Numbered from the stretch's first letter, positions 1 through 13,221 are shown. The stretch: 64,000 bases of DNA from Hedera helix (GCA_947179155.2 OX359270.1:21184556-21248555); one strand, 5' to 3'. The notes: generated by a model not told the origin, from the sequence alone. A program made the numbers and translations.

Positions 1-763
1 GCTTGTTGCAATTCAAGCATATTCATTTGCTATCAAGATCAGTTTTCTTATTGTCTTCTGCCTTCGTTTTGCCCTTAGCCTTATTCCTTTTCTTAATTTT
101 CGAAGAACCCTTGGGCCTCTTTCTCTTCTTGGAAGAATCATCCACCAACAAGACTTGGTCCTTCTTGGATAGGAAGTGACCCTCTGCAGTTTTCAACATG
201 TTAAGTAACTCAAGCAAGATGATGTCCAACTTATTCATATGAAAATTCATAACAATTTATGAGAAGGTGTCCAAGAGTGATTGCGAAATCAGATCTTGGC
301 TCAACTCCCTATCCATCATGAACCCTAACTGTCCAAGTTGTTCAATCAAATTGATCATCTTTAGGACATGAGTCTCAACGGTAGTGCCCTCAGTCATCCA
401 AGATCGAAAGAGCTCCTTAGATATCTAATATCTAGCAGTTCTACTTTGCTCACCATAAAGGTCCTTAAGGTGCAGCAATATAGTAGGAGTATCTATCTTT
501 TCATACTGACGTTGAAGCTCATTACTCATGGATGCGAACATGTTGCATTGAGTCACGAGTACATCATCTTGCCACTTCTTAAAATTAGCAATATCTTTTT
601 CATAGGCTTCTTCTGCAATAGTTACAGGGATAGACGAATTTAGGACATAGAAAATCTTTCCAGCAGTGAGAACTATTCTTAGATTCCTTAACCAGTCCGT
701 GTAATTTGGTCTGGTCAGTTTGTTAGCATCAAGTATGCTATGTTGTGATAGTGAGTTTGACAT
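1..763 (-). pseudogene. Ty1/copia gag, 5' part, three in-frame stops; runs off the window
   Basis: The ATG is at 763 on the minus strand. One reading frame continues to position 1 without a frameshift, but three stops break it: one after the motif EQSRTARY (about 425), one near 251, and one at about 20-22 just before a zinc-knuckle start (CLNCNK) that is cut by the window edge. The N-terminus (LDANKLTRPNYTDWLRNLRI) and the motif MFASMSNELQRQYE are typical of the gag of plant copia polyproteins of the TNT1-94 type. A lysine-rich stretch (SKKRKRPKGSSKIKKRNK) precedes the knuckle, as in the family. By family comparison two of the stops look like single-base changes at Glu and Gln codons, so this is a mildly decayed copy. 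Protease, integrase and RT would lie left of the window. Confidence 0.85.
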
Positions 764-774
764 TTATAAAATTT

Positions 775-1500
775 TGCATGTGAAAATAAACAATATTTTA
801 GCATACATTCATTTAATTACCAAAATAAATTAGGTCTTTATTTAAATTGGTATTAATATTCTCTCATTATTTTCATCAAACTATATTACCCCTCCTTATA
901 TAGTTCGACAAATCTAATTAAAGATTTGTCGGTGAGAATAAGGATCATATCGATATAAGTATAGCCTTGTGTGTGCACAACAAACTATAGTTTATTCAAC
1001 AGGTAGACAACTTTTATCAATTACATTAACGTGTAACTCCTTTTGTTTTGTCTCTTAGATTATTATGATCATGTGTGTGCATATACAAATCAAAATTATC
1101 TAAGTTAAGTCTAAACTCGCACTTTCATATAAGTAAAGAGAAAATTATTGTCCTTGTGTGTACACAACAAAATAATAATGTTCAATTCCTTAGAAACATC
1201 TAATGTGATAAAATAACATCTCAAATAATCGATATAAGCCTTATGTGTGCACAACAAACATATATTGATTATTTGATACACTATCGTTTTATCATGCTAA
1301 AAAGAGACGTTCGATATTCCAAATATCTTTGAACATTACCACTTAATATAACTTTCTTTGAAGGGGTTGTTATTAATTATCTCATCTTGTTTAGTGCACA
1401 TGCACATATATATATAAAATACGCGTCATAATAATTAACATGTGAATCATGTTTGATAATAGATATAGAATACTATATTCTACTTGGATTGATTATAGAC
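775..1500 (-). repeat. copia 5' leader with an array of hairpins carrying GTGCAC-type palindromic loops
   Basis: This AT-rich stretch lies between the gag start and the LTR-homologous part. It has no gene but consists of consecutive inverted repeats: 906-931 (10-bp perfect stem), 955-995, about 1,004-1,053, 1,055-1,103, 1,141-1,180, 1,207-1,293 and 1,369-1,439. Three share a loop close to CCTTGTGTGTGCACAACAAA while their flanking stems differ in sequence and still pair. I did not find a primer-binding site complementary to initiator tRNA-Met between here and the LTR. Confidence 0.6.
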
Positions 1501-2029
1501 TTTTATTCTAATTTAGTTCACTAGAGTCACCAAGTGAACCAAAAGGTTAAAGCTAAGGTGCAAGAATAAAATTAAATATAACTATTACATTTAAACCCGG
1601 GCTCCATTACAAATAGGTCTTCAAGCGAACCTTGCACATTGACTCCAATTCTTCAAAATTCTAACCAACCTATTATAAACTATTTTCATAAAAATAGAAA
1701 CCTTAATCAACAGTCAAGGGAAAGTGTATATGAGGTAGATAGAATTATATACAAGAAAAAATAGAAAAACGAGGTACGCATACCCTATTTATAAATAAAT
1801 AAATAAAAACCCATTCATTCATACATCCACAAAATAAATCCAATCATATTGGTCAATAGTCTATAATCAATCTCATTTATTATCATATATATTAAAATAT
1901 ATATCAATAAATAATATTCATTTTATAAAATTAAACCATTCAATATATGCATTGATATCATTTAATGGATAATTTAAAGTTGCGCGAAATCCAATTTCAT
2001 ATTTAAAATACCTCTTTATTATAATTATA

Positions 2030-3662
<1,633 letters not shown>

Positions 3663-4196
3663 AACATATCGTTATCTGATGCGATAGCATGAAATCACAA
3701 ACTGATTTTTTTCAGTTTACTTAACATGTTTTAAGTTTCGGAGTTCATGATTCATGAGCAGTTTGATAATGCTAGTCTAGACCATTTGTTTCAGCTAGAC
3801 ACCTTTGATAAGAAATGTTAGAAGACTTATTTTTGTAGTCTGTAGCTATGCTAGATGAACATTAATGTTATAATTGTATATATGTAGCCAATGAATATGG
3901 TACAGAAGAATAGTAAATTTTGATTATGAGTTCATAAATACTTATAACCAATGTAACAAATTGAATCATAATGTAAATAACTTAAGATGTATAAAATAGA
4001 TCAGGATGATCTGTAAATGTAACAAAATATTGTAAAGGTTGCGGATCTGGAAAGAAATAAATGTTTGTAATAATTGGTATCAAAGCGAGGTTTTGTTAAT
4101 TATGTTATGGTTGGATGTTGTAAAAATAAAGATAGAAGTTGTATCGTGATTCACAAGGTCCGCTATAATAGGTGTACGAATTTCAGGGCGTTACAG
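3663..4196 (+). repeat. Gypsy-type LTR remnant, no gene
   Basis: No coding signal. The right part has a TGGTATCAAAGCG block at about 4,078, resembling the initiator-tRNA-Met primer-binding consensus, and ends with AGGGCGTTACA, which resembles the 3' ends of the gypsy LTRs elsewhere in the window. It abuts the truncated RT of the next element. Boundaries and orientation are tentative. Confidence 0.35.
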
Positions 4197-5131
4197 AGGT
4201 GATTTCATGTTCAATATTGCTTTGATCATCTTCGAATTAGCCTCAATTCCTCGCTCACTTACCAAGTATCCTAAGAATTTCATCGACCTGAGGCCGAAAG
4301 TACACTTCATAGGGTTGAGGGGCATATTGTAATATCAGACGGTTTGGAAACACTCTCCAGATCGTGAAGATGATCATACACCCTAGGACTTTTAAGGATC
4401 ATATCATCTACATACACCTTTATGTTCCTTCCAATCTGCTTTCGGAAGACATTATTCATCATTCTCTGATATGTGGCTCCAACATTTATCAGCCCAAATG
4501 TCATTCTATTATAAGCATTGATAGTCATATGGGTAATAAACGCCGTCTTTGGAATGTCTTCCTTTGCCATGAAAATTTGGTGGTACCCCGAGAAAGCATC
4601 TAAGAAACTCAAAACTGGATTTTTCGAGGTTGCATTAATGAGCTGATCAATATGCGAAAGTGGATAAAAGTCTTTTGGGCGCGCCTTATTCAAATACGTG
4701 TAATCTATGCAAACCATCCATTTCCCATTTTTCTTCCGGACCAAAACTATATTGGCCAATCACTTCGGATATTCAATCTCTTCGATTACTCTAGCATCCA
4801 AGAGCTGGTCGAGCTCTCCATCTATGATTCTCTAGCGCTCTGGTCTAAATATCCTCTATTTCTGGTGAACTAGCTTCTTACTTAGATCAACTGATAACCT
4901 ATGAACAGCCAAATCTTCAGTTATCCCAGACATATCCTTAGGTGTCTAAGCAAAAATATCAGCGTACATCTGTAGCAATTGTACCAAACCAGCCTTGACT
5001 GCACTAGATAAACCAGTTCCTATCTTTATCAACTTTGAAGTGTTACCGGGTACCAACTCCATCTCCTTGATCTCCTTGACTGGTAGTGCCAACAACTCGG
5101 TAACCCCCCTCAATATACGACTTAATATCAA
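4197..5131 (-). pseudogene. Ty3/gypsy (Tat lineage) reverse transcriptase, truncated
   Basis: A 150-codon open stretch (4,759-4,307) contains the RT core: VLVRKKNGKW, the D-Y-x-x-LNKA block, FLDAFSGYHQI, KTAFIT, and the catalytic YVDD at residues 116-119. Translation continues leftward with KCTFG, FLGYLVSERGIEAN and then stops making sense at about 4,197, so RNase H and integrase are absent. Upstream (5,131-4,946) lies the linker between protease and RT. The GATYQRMMN motif and AFSGYHQI context favour the Tat/Ogre-Retand group over the chromoviruses at 35-62 kb. At least one frameshift or stop separates the RT blocks. Confidence 0.85.
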
Positions 5132-5221
5132 CAGTCATGGTCTGCCTCTACCTACTAACCCCAACTACAGATGTCGTCACAACATGGCAATAATACCTTT
5201 GAGCAATATCTATATCTCCCT

Positions 5222-5449
5222 TCACTTCGCCGACCCTAGTTGACATCGAAAATTTGATCTTGAAATGATAGACATGACAGCATTTAAAGCACACAATATC
5301 GTTCGACCTAGAATGACATTATAGGCTGAATCGACTTGTACAACAAAAAATTTCACTATTACCTTCATCTGACGAGGAGCCGTCCCAAACACCACAGGAA
5401 GCTCCAACGTTCCAACCACATGTATAACTTCATTGCCAAATCCATGCAA
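5222..5449 (-). pseudogene. Gypsy (Tat) aspartic protease region, C-terminal part
   Basis: The open stretch shows VHVVGTLELPVVFG, then a segment ending YNVILGRTILCALNAV. The Y-N-x-ILGR motif is the hallmark of the C-terminal half of retropepsins in Tat elements. The catalytic Asp segment lies further right (about 5,500-5,560, where a DNESSVDVL-like reading is visible) in a different or interrupted frame. It sits between gag and RT as expected. Confidence 0.75.
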
Positions 5450-5849
5450 ATGTGACTTTATATTGACCTCTAGCCTTATGCCCTAGAGATTCATCATTTG
5501 ATAAGCATGGCTATAAAGTACATCCACCGACGACTCGTTATCGATCATGATCGTCTTCATGTCTACCAGGCCGACATGTGCAGTAATAACCAAAGCTTCT
5601 TCATGTGGCTCAACAGCATTAGCCGGATAATCCTCATCTGAGAATGAGATCACCGTATTGGGAAAGGGTCACTCTACTTTAGGCACCTGATCCGATAAGA
5701 CCAAGATTATATCAGAAAAGGATCGCCACATTTTCCTATCTGCCTTTGCACCGATCCTCCTATGATAACATCCACCACCCTTCGAGGCTAATTTCCCTGT
5801 TCTACCCCTTTTTCCACAACAGGTTCTGGATTAGCAGTCTGCCCTTCCC

Positions 5850-6780
5850 TTCCTACCATATATTATGTCAATTCACCCCTCTAAACTTTTGACTCGATCA
5901 TGTCCTTCAACCTGACACATGTCTTCGTTATATGTCCAGCCTGGCGATGATACTGACAACATGAATTTGATCTAGCTTGCCTCGATTCTGATAGTCTCGG
6001 CGCAGTTGTCGATTCATTTCATATAGCCTCCAATGCATTGACCCAGTTCGTAGTTAAAGGAGTATAGGACTTACTCTCCATCTGAGGTTGAAAGGGTGGC
6101 TTATTTGTAGTCTGTTGTCCTCCCTTTGGCCCGTCCGGTCAGAGACAATAGATCTACTGTCTCCGCCTTTATTTTTATTATAAGCTTTATCATTTCCCTT
6201 ACTCCTAGCATCAAACTATCCATAACCTCCTCGATCACAATGAACTTCTCAGGTCGTTCATACGTGTCTAAGAGGTCCTTTGGAGGATTCAACATCACAT
6301 CCTTCATTATCTTCCTGTTTCGAGTGACACCCATCCATGTACTAAAAAAAATACCAATGCCTGTATCATATTGAGGTCAGTGATCAATCCTACAGCATCC
6401 CAAAACCTCTGCACGTACTGGCTTAATGGCTCCCCAGGCTTCTGCTTGATTTGCATCAAAGACGCAGTCACTTTTCCCCTCCCGTTATTACTTCCAAATC
6501 GTACATGAAATCGGCCGCACAACTCTGCCCACGAACTGATACAATTTGAAGGTAATGACATCATCCATTGTCTAGCACCTTTCTTAAGTGTCGTCATAAA
6601 GATCTGACACATTCCAGCCTCCAAGTGATTATCGTAATTCATCACCGGCTCATACGAGCTAGTATGATCATATGGGTCACCCGAGCCATCATATATTTTC
6701 AGAGGTGGTAGCTTTTTCATTAGGTCAGCTTTCTCCTGATCAATAGCCGTTGAGAATAGAGACTTGGGATCCAAAGGCAT
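5850..6780 (-). pseudogene. Gypsy (Tat) gag core with zinc-knuckle-like motif
   Basis: An open stretch of 157 codons begins at 6,780. It includes LPPLKIYDGSGDPYDH, then KKGARQWMMSLPSNCISSW and LMQIKQKPGEPLSQYVQRF, matching the Retrotrans_gag core of Tat elements. A frame change near 6,320 leads to a second segment (6,334-6,101). A knuckle-like CQYHRQAGHITKTC reading lies near 5,905-5,965. The chain is broken by frameshifts and is not translatable as one protein. Confidence 0.8.
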
Positions 6781-7014
6781 GGGCCTAGATGCCTCCGACT
6801 CAGACCCTGCTGTCAGTCTTACCTCTGTTGCTGCCGATCTCCTTTTGAAGTTTTATATCCTTTCATTGATAGGGTCGGGAATAGGCAAGTAAGGAATTAT
6901 TCATTGCTCTTCCCGACCCAGTTCCATCCTTGTACCATCATAACCTTTTCTTTCAACTGGAGATCGAGCCCTTCCCCGGAAATGACAGCCCGGAGAATCG
7001 GGCTGTCTCCTTTT

Positions 7015-7252
7015 GATCGACCCTGACCAACTCGGCCAGGTTACCTCTTATAACCCTGAGACTGGTATTGACCTTCTGTATTATCCTGACTAACCCGTCC
7101 AAAATGTCTTATATGACCCTGAGACTGGTATAGACCTTTTGTATTATCTTGACCGACCAGTCCAGGATGCCTTATATGATCCTGAGACTAGTATGGAGCT
7201 TTTGTATTATCCCAACCGACCTATCCAGGATGTCTCATATGACCCTGAGGCA
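7015..7252 (-). repeat. 63-bp in-frame tandem repeat in the gag N-terminal region
   Basis: The block CCTGAGACTGGTAT recurs starting at 7,054, 7,117, 7,180 and (diverged) 7,243, exactly 63 bp apart. On the minus strand each unit encodes 21 residues including SQGHIRHPG and QDNTKG. Because 63 is divisible by three, expansion would have kept the gag frame. The copies differ by several substitutions and now contain stops. Confidence 0.9.
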
Positions 7253-7703
7253 CCATTGATCATTAAATTCTGATCGCTTTATCCATCTTTGCTCCGACCG
7301 AGACTGACTTTGAGGGGTATCTGCCCACTCTCCTCCATCAATAGTAGTTGACAGACCCTTCTCTCCACGTAGCTCCAATGGGTGGGCGTACCACTCTTAG
7401 CGCTCACGTTGCTTCCTCTGTCTCTTTAATTCTATGTCGTCTGTCTTTATCTGCATGTTCATGCTGTGGAACCCTTTGCGAGGGGGTCACCCCATCTTCC
7501 AAATCCCTCATTCGCAAATCAGAATCTAGCGTAAGCGATAGTGAAAATAAACGCCTCTTGACAGATGCTGAATGAGCACGCACCGGTCCATGCCTAGACT
7601 GACTAGGCCCCAGTCTTCCCTTCACTGGGCCTCTAACATGCTACATGTGTGGTTCAATAGAGGATCCCTGATGATCCCTACTTGAACTCTCCCTTTCGGC
7701 CAT
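7253..7703 (-). pseudogene. Gypsy (Tat) gag N-terminus
   Basis: The likely start is the ATG at 7,703 (MAERESSSRDHQGSS), 59 bp downstream of the primer-binding site. A stop follows after about 20 codons, then an open stretch (7,625-7,404) rich in Arg and Ser. I see no domain here; the position and the downstream gag core define it. Confidence 0.55.
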
Positions 7704-7761
7704 GAAAACAACCTGCAAACCAAGCTAAGCTGGTAATTTGCTTACCAAATATCAAACTGAA

Positions 7762-7779
7762 CCCTCCTTCTAGCGCCAA
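7762..7779 (-). promoter_or_regulatory. Primer-binding site of the Tat element
   Basis: On the minus strand the sequence reads TTGGCGCTAGAAGGAGGG directly after the inferred LTR end. TGGCGC at this position is characteristic of Tat/Athila-type primer sites. I do not assign the tRNA. Confidence 0.6.
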
Positions 7780-7780
7780 T

Positions 7781-8256
7781 ATTAACGTGCGAATTTTTTT
7801 CCCGTCGAAATCACCCAACAACAAGATTCCTGCACTCAAAAGAACCCGTTAACACCCCCACAGATTAGGTCACAGCTTGGGTCGTCCGGGAATGCTCCGG
7901 TGTAAGACTAAATACAAGTGACAAACGTCACAATGGAGAGCTAAAATAATGCTAAAATAGATGTAAGATATTTGATATCTTAGTTTGCAGGTAAAAACAT
8001 TACCTGGTTCACTTGTGAGGTTTTATATATATATTCATTCATTCATGCACCGCCAGGAGTCCCATTAACTTTATCAAGTAGAAAAATAATATATTCTTCC
8101 ACTAACCCAAACTGCCTCAAAGATAAGAATACTTGAATGGGCTGACCCACGGTCCAGACCCATTATAGTATGTAAAAAGAGTTCAACCCAACCCTAAATA
8201 TAAGTTAATTATTGGTCAACATTAAAATAAAGGGTCCAATAAATTATGTCCCAACA
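7781..8256 (-). repeat. 5' LTR of the Tat element
   Basis: The 3' end abuts the primer-binding site. The 5' end is inferred from TGTTGGGACATAATT on the minus strand ending at 8,256, giving about 476 bp. The canonical terminal CA appears mutated to TA. No second LTR or target duplication is visible because the element is truncated on the left. Confidence 0.5.
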
Positions 8257-10019
8257 ACCATTCCAAGGACCGGTTATCCATCATCTCTACAAAAACCACC
8301 ACATATCTTATCCAACCCCCGCTAACACGCTCAACCACCGTCACCATCACTCATCATTGTTGGGTATTTTCTATATGAATATATGCGTGCAAGTATACAC
8401 AATCAACAAGTAATAAAGTGATAAATTAGAGTATCATTCCCATAGAGAATTAAATAATAATAATTACCAAATACTAATTTTATATCAAATTAACTTTATT
8501 TAAACAATCGCAATTAACTTATTAAGTAAAATCTAATTAAAATTAACAACTAAATTAAACTAATGAAAATGATTAAATTAGGTTTTAAATATTTAAGATT
8601 ACAGTTTTTCCCAATGCTTCATTTAAATCTCTTCAATTCCTTTTTAATTAGTTAATTATATAGAATTGTTAATCGAGAATTCTTTATAGTATTTATACGC
8701 ATCTTCCAATGACATATAATCAAATTCTTCTAAATCTGACCCCAAGGCAACATAATTTGAGAGAAACGCTCTAATTAATTAAATCACTATATTCCTATGT
8801 GAAATATGTTAATTAGAATATTAAGCTCAGATTCTCTTTATGGCTGCAAAAGTTACATAGATATATTCCTATCTTATATACTAATCATATAAACCCTTTC
8901 AGATTCTATGAACAGATGATATCATATTCAGATCTAAATCTATACTCCATCTTCCAATTTTGTATAAACTAATCCTAATTAATTACTACAGTTAATTAAT
9001 TACATGAATGCCCAAAATATGATAAACAATTCATATATAATCATACATAATCAAAAAGGGAGATAATTAATATAAACTAGACATTAGGTTCCATTGCAAT
9101 CTTAATGTAAAATTAGCCCATAACTATATAAGAAAACACGTTCATAATATTAGATATCATCTCAAGAATAACAATAATTAAAAGAAAAGATTTAGAGAGA
9201 AAGATTTTAGTCTTGAAACATAATCTTTAATTCTTCCTTCAATCCTGAATCCTTGCGTGAATCCTCATTTATATCTTGATAGAAATCTTAATTTCCTATT
9301 CTAATATCCTCCTAACTATGTTAATCTATATTCTCATCCATTGAAAATAAGAGTCTTATAGTGTATTTATAAGTTACAAGTCTAAATCCTAGCATAGAAG
9401 GACACCCAAATCAAATTCGGAGTAAAAAAATATGCAAAAACGCGTTAAAAACAAGTCTAGCCGCGTCCCGGGCGCAGCTGCGGAGCCCTAAAGCGCAGCT
9501 GTGCTCATTTTATTAAATTAGCAAATTGCTCGGGCGCACCTGCGCTCACCATTTCAAAATTTTGGCTACTTCAGTATCAGTTGGGAAAATGGCCATAACT
9601 TTCTCATACGAACTCCGATTGAGATGATTCAAGATGTTTCGGAAAGCTGAGAAGTAGATCTACAACTTTTATGTTTTAGGATTTGACAAATTCCTCCTGG
9701 ATCAAGGTAAAAATCAGGCCTGAAGTGACTGTTGCGTAATTGGAGAGCTGAAAATGCAAGTATAGCAACTCCAAACTTTGATCAACCAAGCCTTTATTCC
9801 AATTCCTACCAAATATCATCAAAACACATATAAATAACATAAAACACTTAAAACTAATATAAAATACTTAAGAACTCACATATTATTAAGATAAAAGATA
9901 CTCAATACATAAGTGTAAAACTCACTTATCAATCACCTATAACAATACCCTCCCACAAGCCACCCAATGAGGGCACCATAAGTTGAAGGGACCAAAATAT
10001 TTAAGAATAAAATTTAATA
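8257..10019. repeat. Unclassified AT-rich repeat insertion with a GC-rich block
   Basis: No gene. A change of character near 8,352-8,358 and again near 9,957 suggests a roughly 1.6-kb insertion in older repeat DNA, though terminal repeats and a target duplication could not be fixed. Inside, 9,463-9,550 holds GC-rich repeats built on GCGCAGCTGCG and GCGCACCTGCGC. They are followed at about 9,588 by GGCCATAACTTTCTCATACG and at 9,659 by TCTACAACTTTTATG. A similar module recurs in the LTR at 63.4-63.7 kb. Confidence 0.45.
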
Positions 10020-10024
10020 GTTAA

Positions 10025-10533
10025 TGCTCCTTCTGTACTAAAATATAATATTAATATTGATTTTGATGTTCTTTTAAAATATTTTTAATTTCAAAATTAT
10101 TGTGAATCAATGTAGTTTTAGACAATATAATTTTAAAAATTATAAACTATGTAAATAATATTATTATTTATAAGATTTATTATTTTATAACTTAAGAGAA
10201 TTACATTGATATTGACTTTAAATGTTAATTTTATATTTTGAAATGAAACAGAGCAATATATAAATTAGATGCATACGTAAAATCTTATATGCTAGACTTT
10301 TTTTGATAAATGTTAAATTGTATATCAAAAGCTCTTTTAGATCATGAAATCTATCTTTAATTAAATCCGTAATGAAATTGTGAGTAAATTATTATTACTG
10401 CATAATTTTTACATTGTTACATTTGTAATGTATAAAATTAAATTAATTTATATCTATTTTAAATTTAAAAATATTTTAATCAAACTTCAAAAAATCAATA
10501 TTAATCTTATATTTTAGAATAGAGGGAGTATTA
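10025..10533. mobile_element. MITE with Stowaway/Mariner-like ends
   Basis: The left end CTCCTTCTGTACTAAAATAT and the reverse complement of the right end, CTCCCTCTATTCTAAAATAT, match over about 33 bp and continue into AATATTGA on both sides. The CTCC(C/T)TC(C/T)G start is the classic plant Stowaway-like terminus, and flanking TA dinucleotides are present. The interior is AT-rich and noncoding. Confidence 0.7.
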
Positions 10534-12455
10534 TATCTAAATTCCACAAAGATCATAAAAAAATATTTTTTATTTATTTTTATATCTTAAAGGAGGGTAA
10601 AATGTGTTAAACCTATAAAAGTCCCTTTATGTATTGCGATTTTTTTTATTTTTATCGAATTACGATTACGAAGTATAACAATACATGGGATTGAGTACCG
10701 ATGAGATCTTAACATAATGGTTAAGACTAAGGTACTCTGACTGAGTTGTAGCATTGATTTTTATTTTGATGAGTTTATTTTTTTTTTATATGAAATTTGT
10801 TTTCTCTTTATGTAAAATTTGTTTTTAAGTTTATTTTTTTTCTCCTTTAATGAGGTTTAATTGATTTTTAATATCATTATATTGTAATGATTTACTTGAT
10901 TATAAAATCATATTGTATTCTCAAAATAGTGGGCCTTCAAAAAAAAAATGGGATTGGGTAAAATTTATAAAATTGACCTACTATATCAAATACATCGTTA
11001 AATTATTACCAATTATAATTATACATATAACTCGTAATAAAAAAAATCAATATATAAAAACATAAGATATATCATTTTTCAACCTATAACTATGCAAAAA
11101 AACCTATACAACAACAGGCTCGCCTAAGGGGTTTGTTGGTGGGTTTTCAAACTCAAATTAATGTACCTTCTTTAAACATTAAAAATAATAAAATTTGTAA
11201 TTATAACATTTATTAGATAATTTCTAATGTTCATAATTGTATTGAATAAAACTAATTAAAATTATAACGCTTTTAAATTTTAAAATTTGTCAAATTAATT
11301 TCAAAAGGTTAACTTTGATTTTATATTTTGGAACAGAAAAAATATAAGTAAGAAAGATAAGAAAATAAATTAATAAAGTACGAGAGTATTAAGATATTAA
11401 AAGTAACAAACAAATTATTTTGATTAAAAGAATGTATGCAATTTTACCAAATTAAAAGGATGAGAAAGATGAAGAAAAATAAATAAAAATAAAATATAGA
11501 GATAAGAAAATAGTGGGTGAAATATAGGATAACTATGATAACTCGTGCCTGAAGGCACGGTGCAATTAATATAACAGTTGAATATTGTATCTAATATTTC
11601 TAGATTAAAAATTTTAAAACTGTTGTGGACTCTCAGTTCTATAATAGAACTGAGAGTCCAATCATTAATACAAAAAGATTAATACTCAATCCAGTCATAG
11701 TTTTTTTTAGGCAAACATTAGTGTGCTACTTATTCCCAACTTAAAATTAGTTTTTGACAGGTTTGAGCAATTAATTGATTGACGATAGCGGGCTCAAATT
11801 TGTGTAATATAGTATTTTCGGGTATCCCACACACCTTTCCTTTATTGACAAAACGGAATGAGAAGTTTGGCAGCATTTATTTGCCTCAAGTATCTCTAAC
11901 CATCGATCAATATGGTCCATGAACAGTATTCCTGTGAAAAAAGAGTAGTACTGCAAGCCATTTGGTGGGATCTAATAAGAAAAAAAAAAGATGTGAAAAT
12001 CCAAAAGAAATGCTTTTGCATATATACTCAAAAGTATAAAATGAGCCCCCTAAGTCCAAATAAAAAAGTATTGTCATAACACCAACTAAATCGCGTCACC
12101 ATAACATTTTTTTTCTCTATTTTTTTTCTTGAAATTGAACAAAAGATTATCATACCATGAGTCAGAGCCTAACAATAGTTGCTCTCGATATAGCCCGCAA
12201 AAACACCAAAGAGAGACGTAATTGCTCGTACTTGAAGGCACGACGTAGATTAAAATTTCAAAAATACTATATTATCTAAAAACTCTTTGTAACCTAAAAT
12301 AACTTACAAATCAATTAGAATGAATCTAAATTGTCCCTGTGATTTTTCACCCAAATCAATTTACATGTGGAAACATAATGACCTCAATAACCGAAAAACA
12401 GGAAAAGAGCGTCAATGCTAAAAGAGTGACTCATGTTGTTTACGTGCAATTTTTT
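10534..12455. other. Noncoding AT-rich intergenic stretch
   Basis: No supported gene. Contents are low-complexity AT sequence, repeat scraps (for example a Stowaway-like terminus near 11,310-11,345), one strong palindrome listed separately, and two copies of a CTTGAAGGCACG-type motif (near 11,550 and 12,228). A 61-codon minus-strand ORF at 11,771-11,956 matches no family I recognise. Confidence 0.5.
11626..11660. repeat. 35-bp near-perfect palindrome
   Basis: Arms of 17 bp (TGGACTCTCAGTTCTAT and its exact complement) flank a single A. Transcribed, it would form a perfect 17-bp stem with essentially no loop. No T tract or neighbouring gene gives it an obvious role. Confidence 0.9.
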
Positions 12456-12481
12456 TTTTTATAATAATAATAATAATAATA

Positions 12482-12537
<56 letters not shown>

Positions 12538-12581
12538 TACTATTACTATTTTTTATTATTATTACTATTATAATAATAATA

Positions 12582-12630
<49 letters not shown>
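12455..12630. repeat. Compound AAT/ATT microsatellite, self-complementary
   Basis: Blocks of (AAT)n turn into (ATT)n, then an ACT/TATT stretch, then AAT again into (ATT)n. The two AAT-to-ATT switches make the tract two large inverted repeats in tandem. Confidence 0.9.
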
Positions 12631-12632
<2 letters not shown>

Positions 12633-13023
12633 GTGTAGTGGTAAATTTGATTTGGGCGGGAAATATGAGTGGATAGATTTTTGAAAAAAATATGTTGAAT
12701 TGGAAGGAAAAATAAGAGATAGATTAGTAACCGTTAGATGTTAAAGTCTCAAATGATTTAAGACTGTTGGATGTTAAAGCCTAAATTAATTTAAGACCGT
12801 TGGATATTAAAATCTTGGGATTTAAACCGCTCTATTTTATATTATAAATATATTTATAAATAATTTAATAATGTTATTATATTAGTATAAGGAAGCAACA
12901 TTTTCTCACGTAGGCCCATGACCCTCCCCCAAACGTACTGTAACCACCACAACCTATAAAAAAAATCAACCCCACCTTACCATCACCATTCACCACCTTC
13001 ACGCCCTCATAACTCTTCACCAC

Positions 13024-13221
13024 TACCACTAGTGATGCACATTCGGCCTGCGGCCTGCAGCTCAGCCTTGGTCCGGCCTGACCCAGCCTGGTCAAAGCCC
13101 GGCCCAGGTCAGGCTGCAAACAGACCTTCTTTTTTTCCCTCCGATCCGGCCTGGTCTGGCCTGCGAAAAGATCTGGCCTGGCCTGTGGCCTGGGCCTACC
13201 AGGCCTGTTATCACCACTAGG
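13024..13221. mobile_element. GC-rich hAT-type MITE fragment
   Basis: Repeated GGCCTG/CAGGCC words lie between ends resembling TAGTGATGCACATTCGGCC and, in reverse complement, TAGTGGTGATAACAGGCC. This composition and TAG-G-TG-type terminus are typical of small nonautonomous hAT elements. Target duplication is not clear. Confidence 0.45.

Noticed and set aside
10700..10760. Possible tRNA-derived SINE (TAACATAATGGTTAAG looks like an A box)
   Set aside because: No convincing B box (GGTTCRANYC) at the right distance and no tRNA fold.
11771..11956. 61-codon minus-strand ORF preceded by a possible splice acceptor
   Set aside because: No recognisable family and no neighbouring exon; open frames of this length are expected in this composition.
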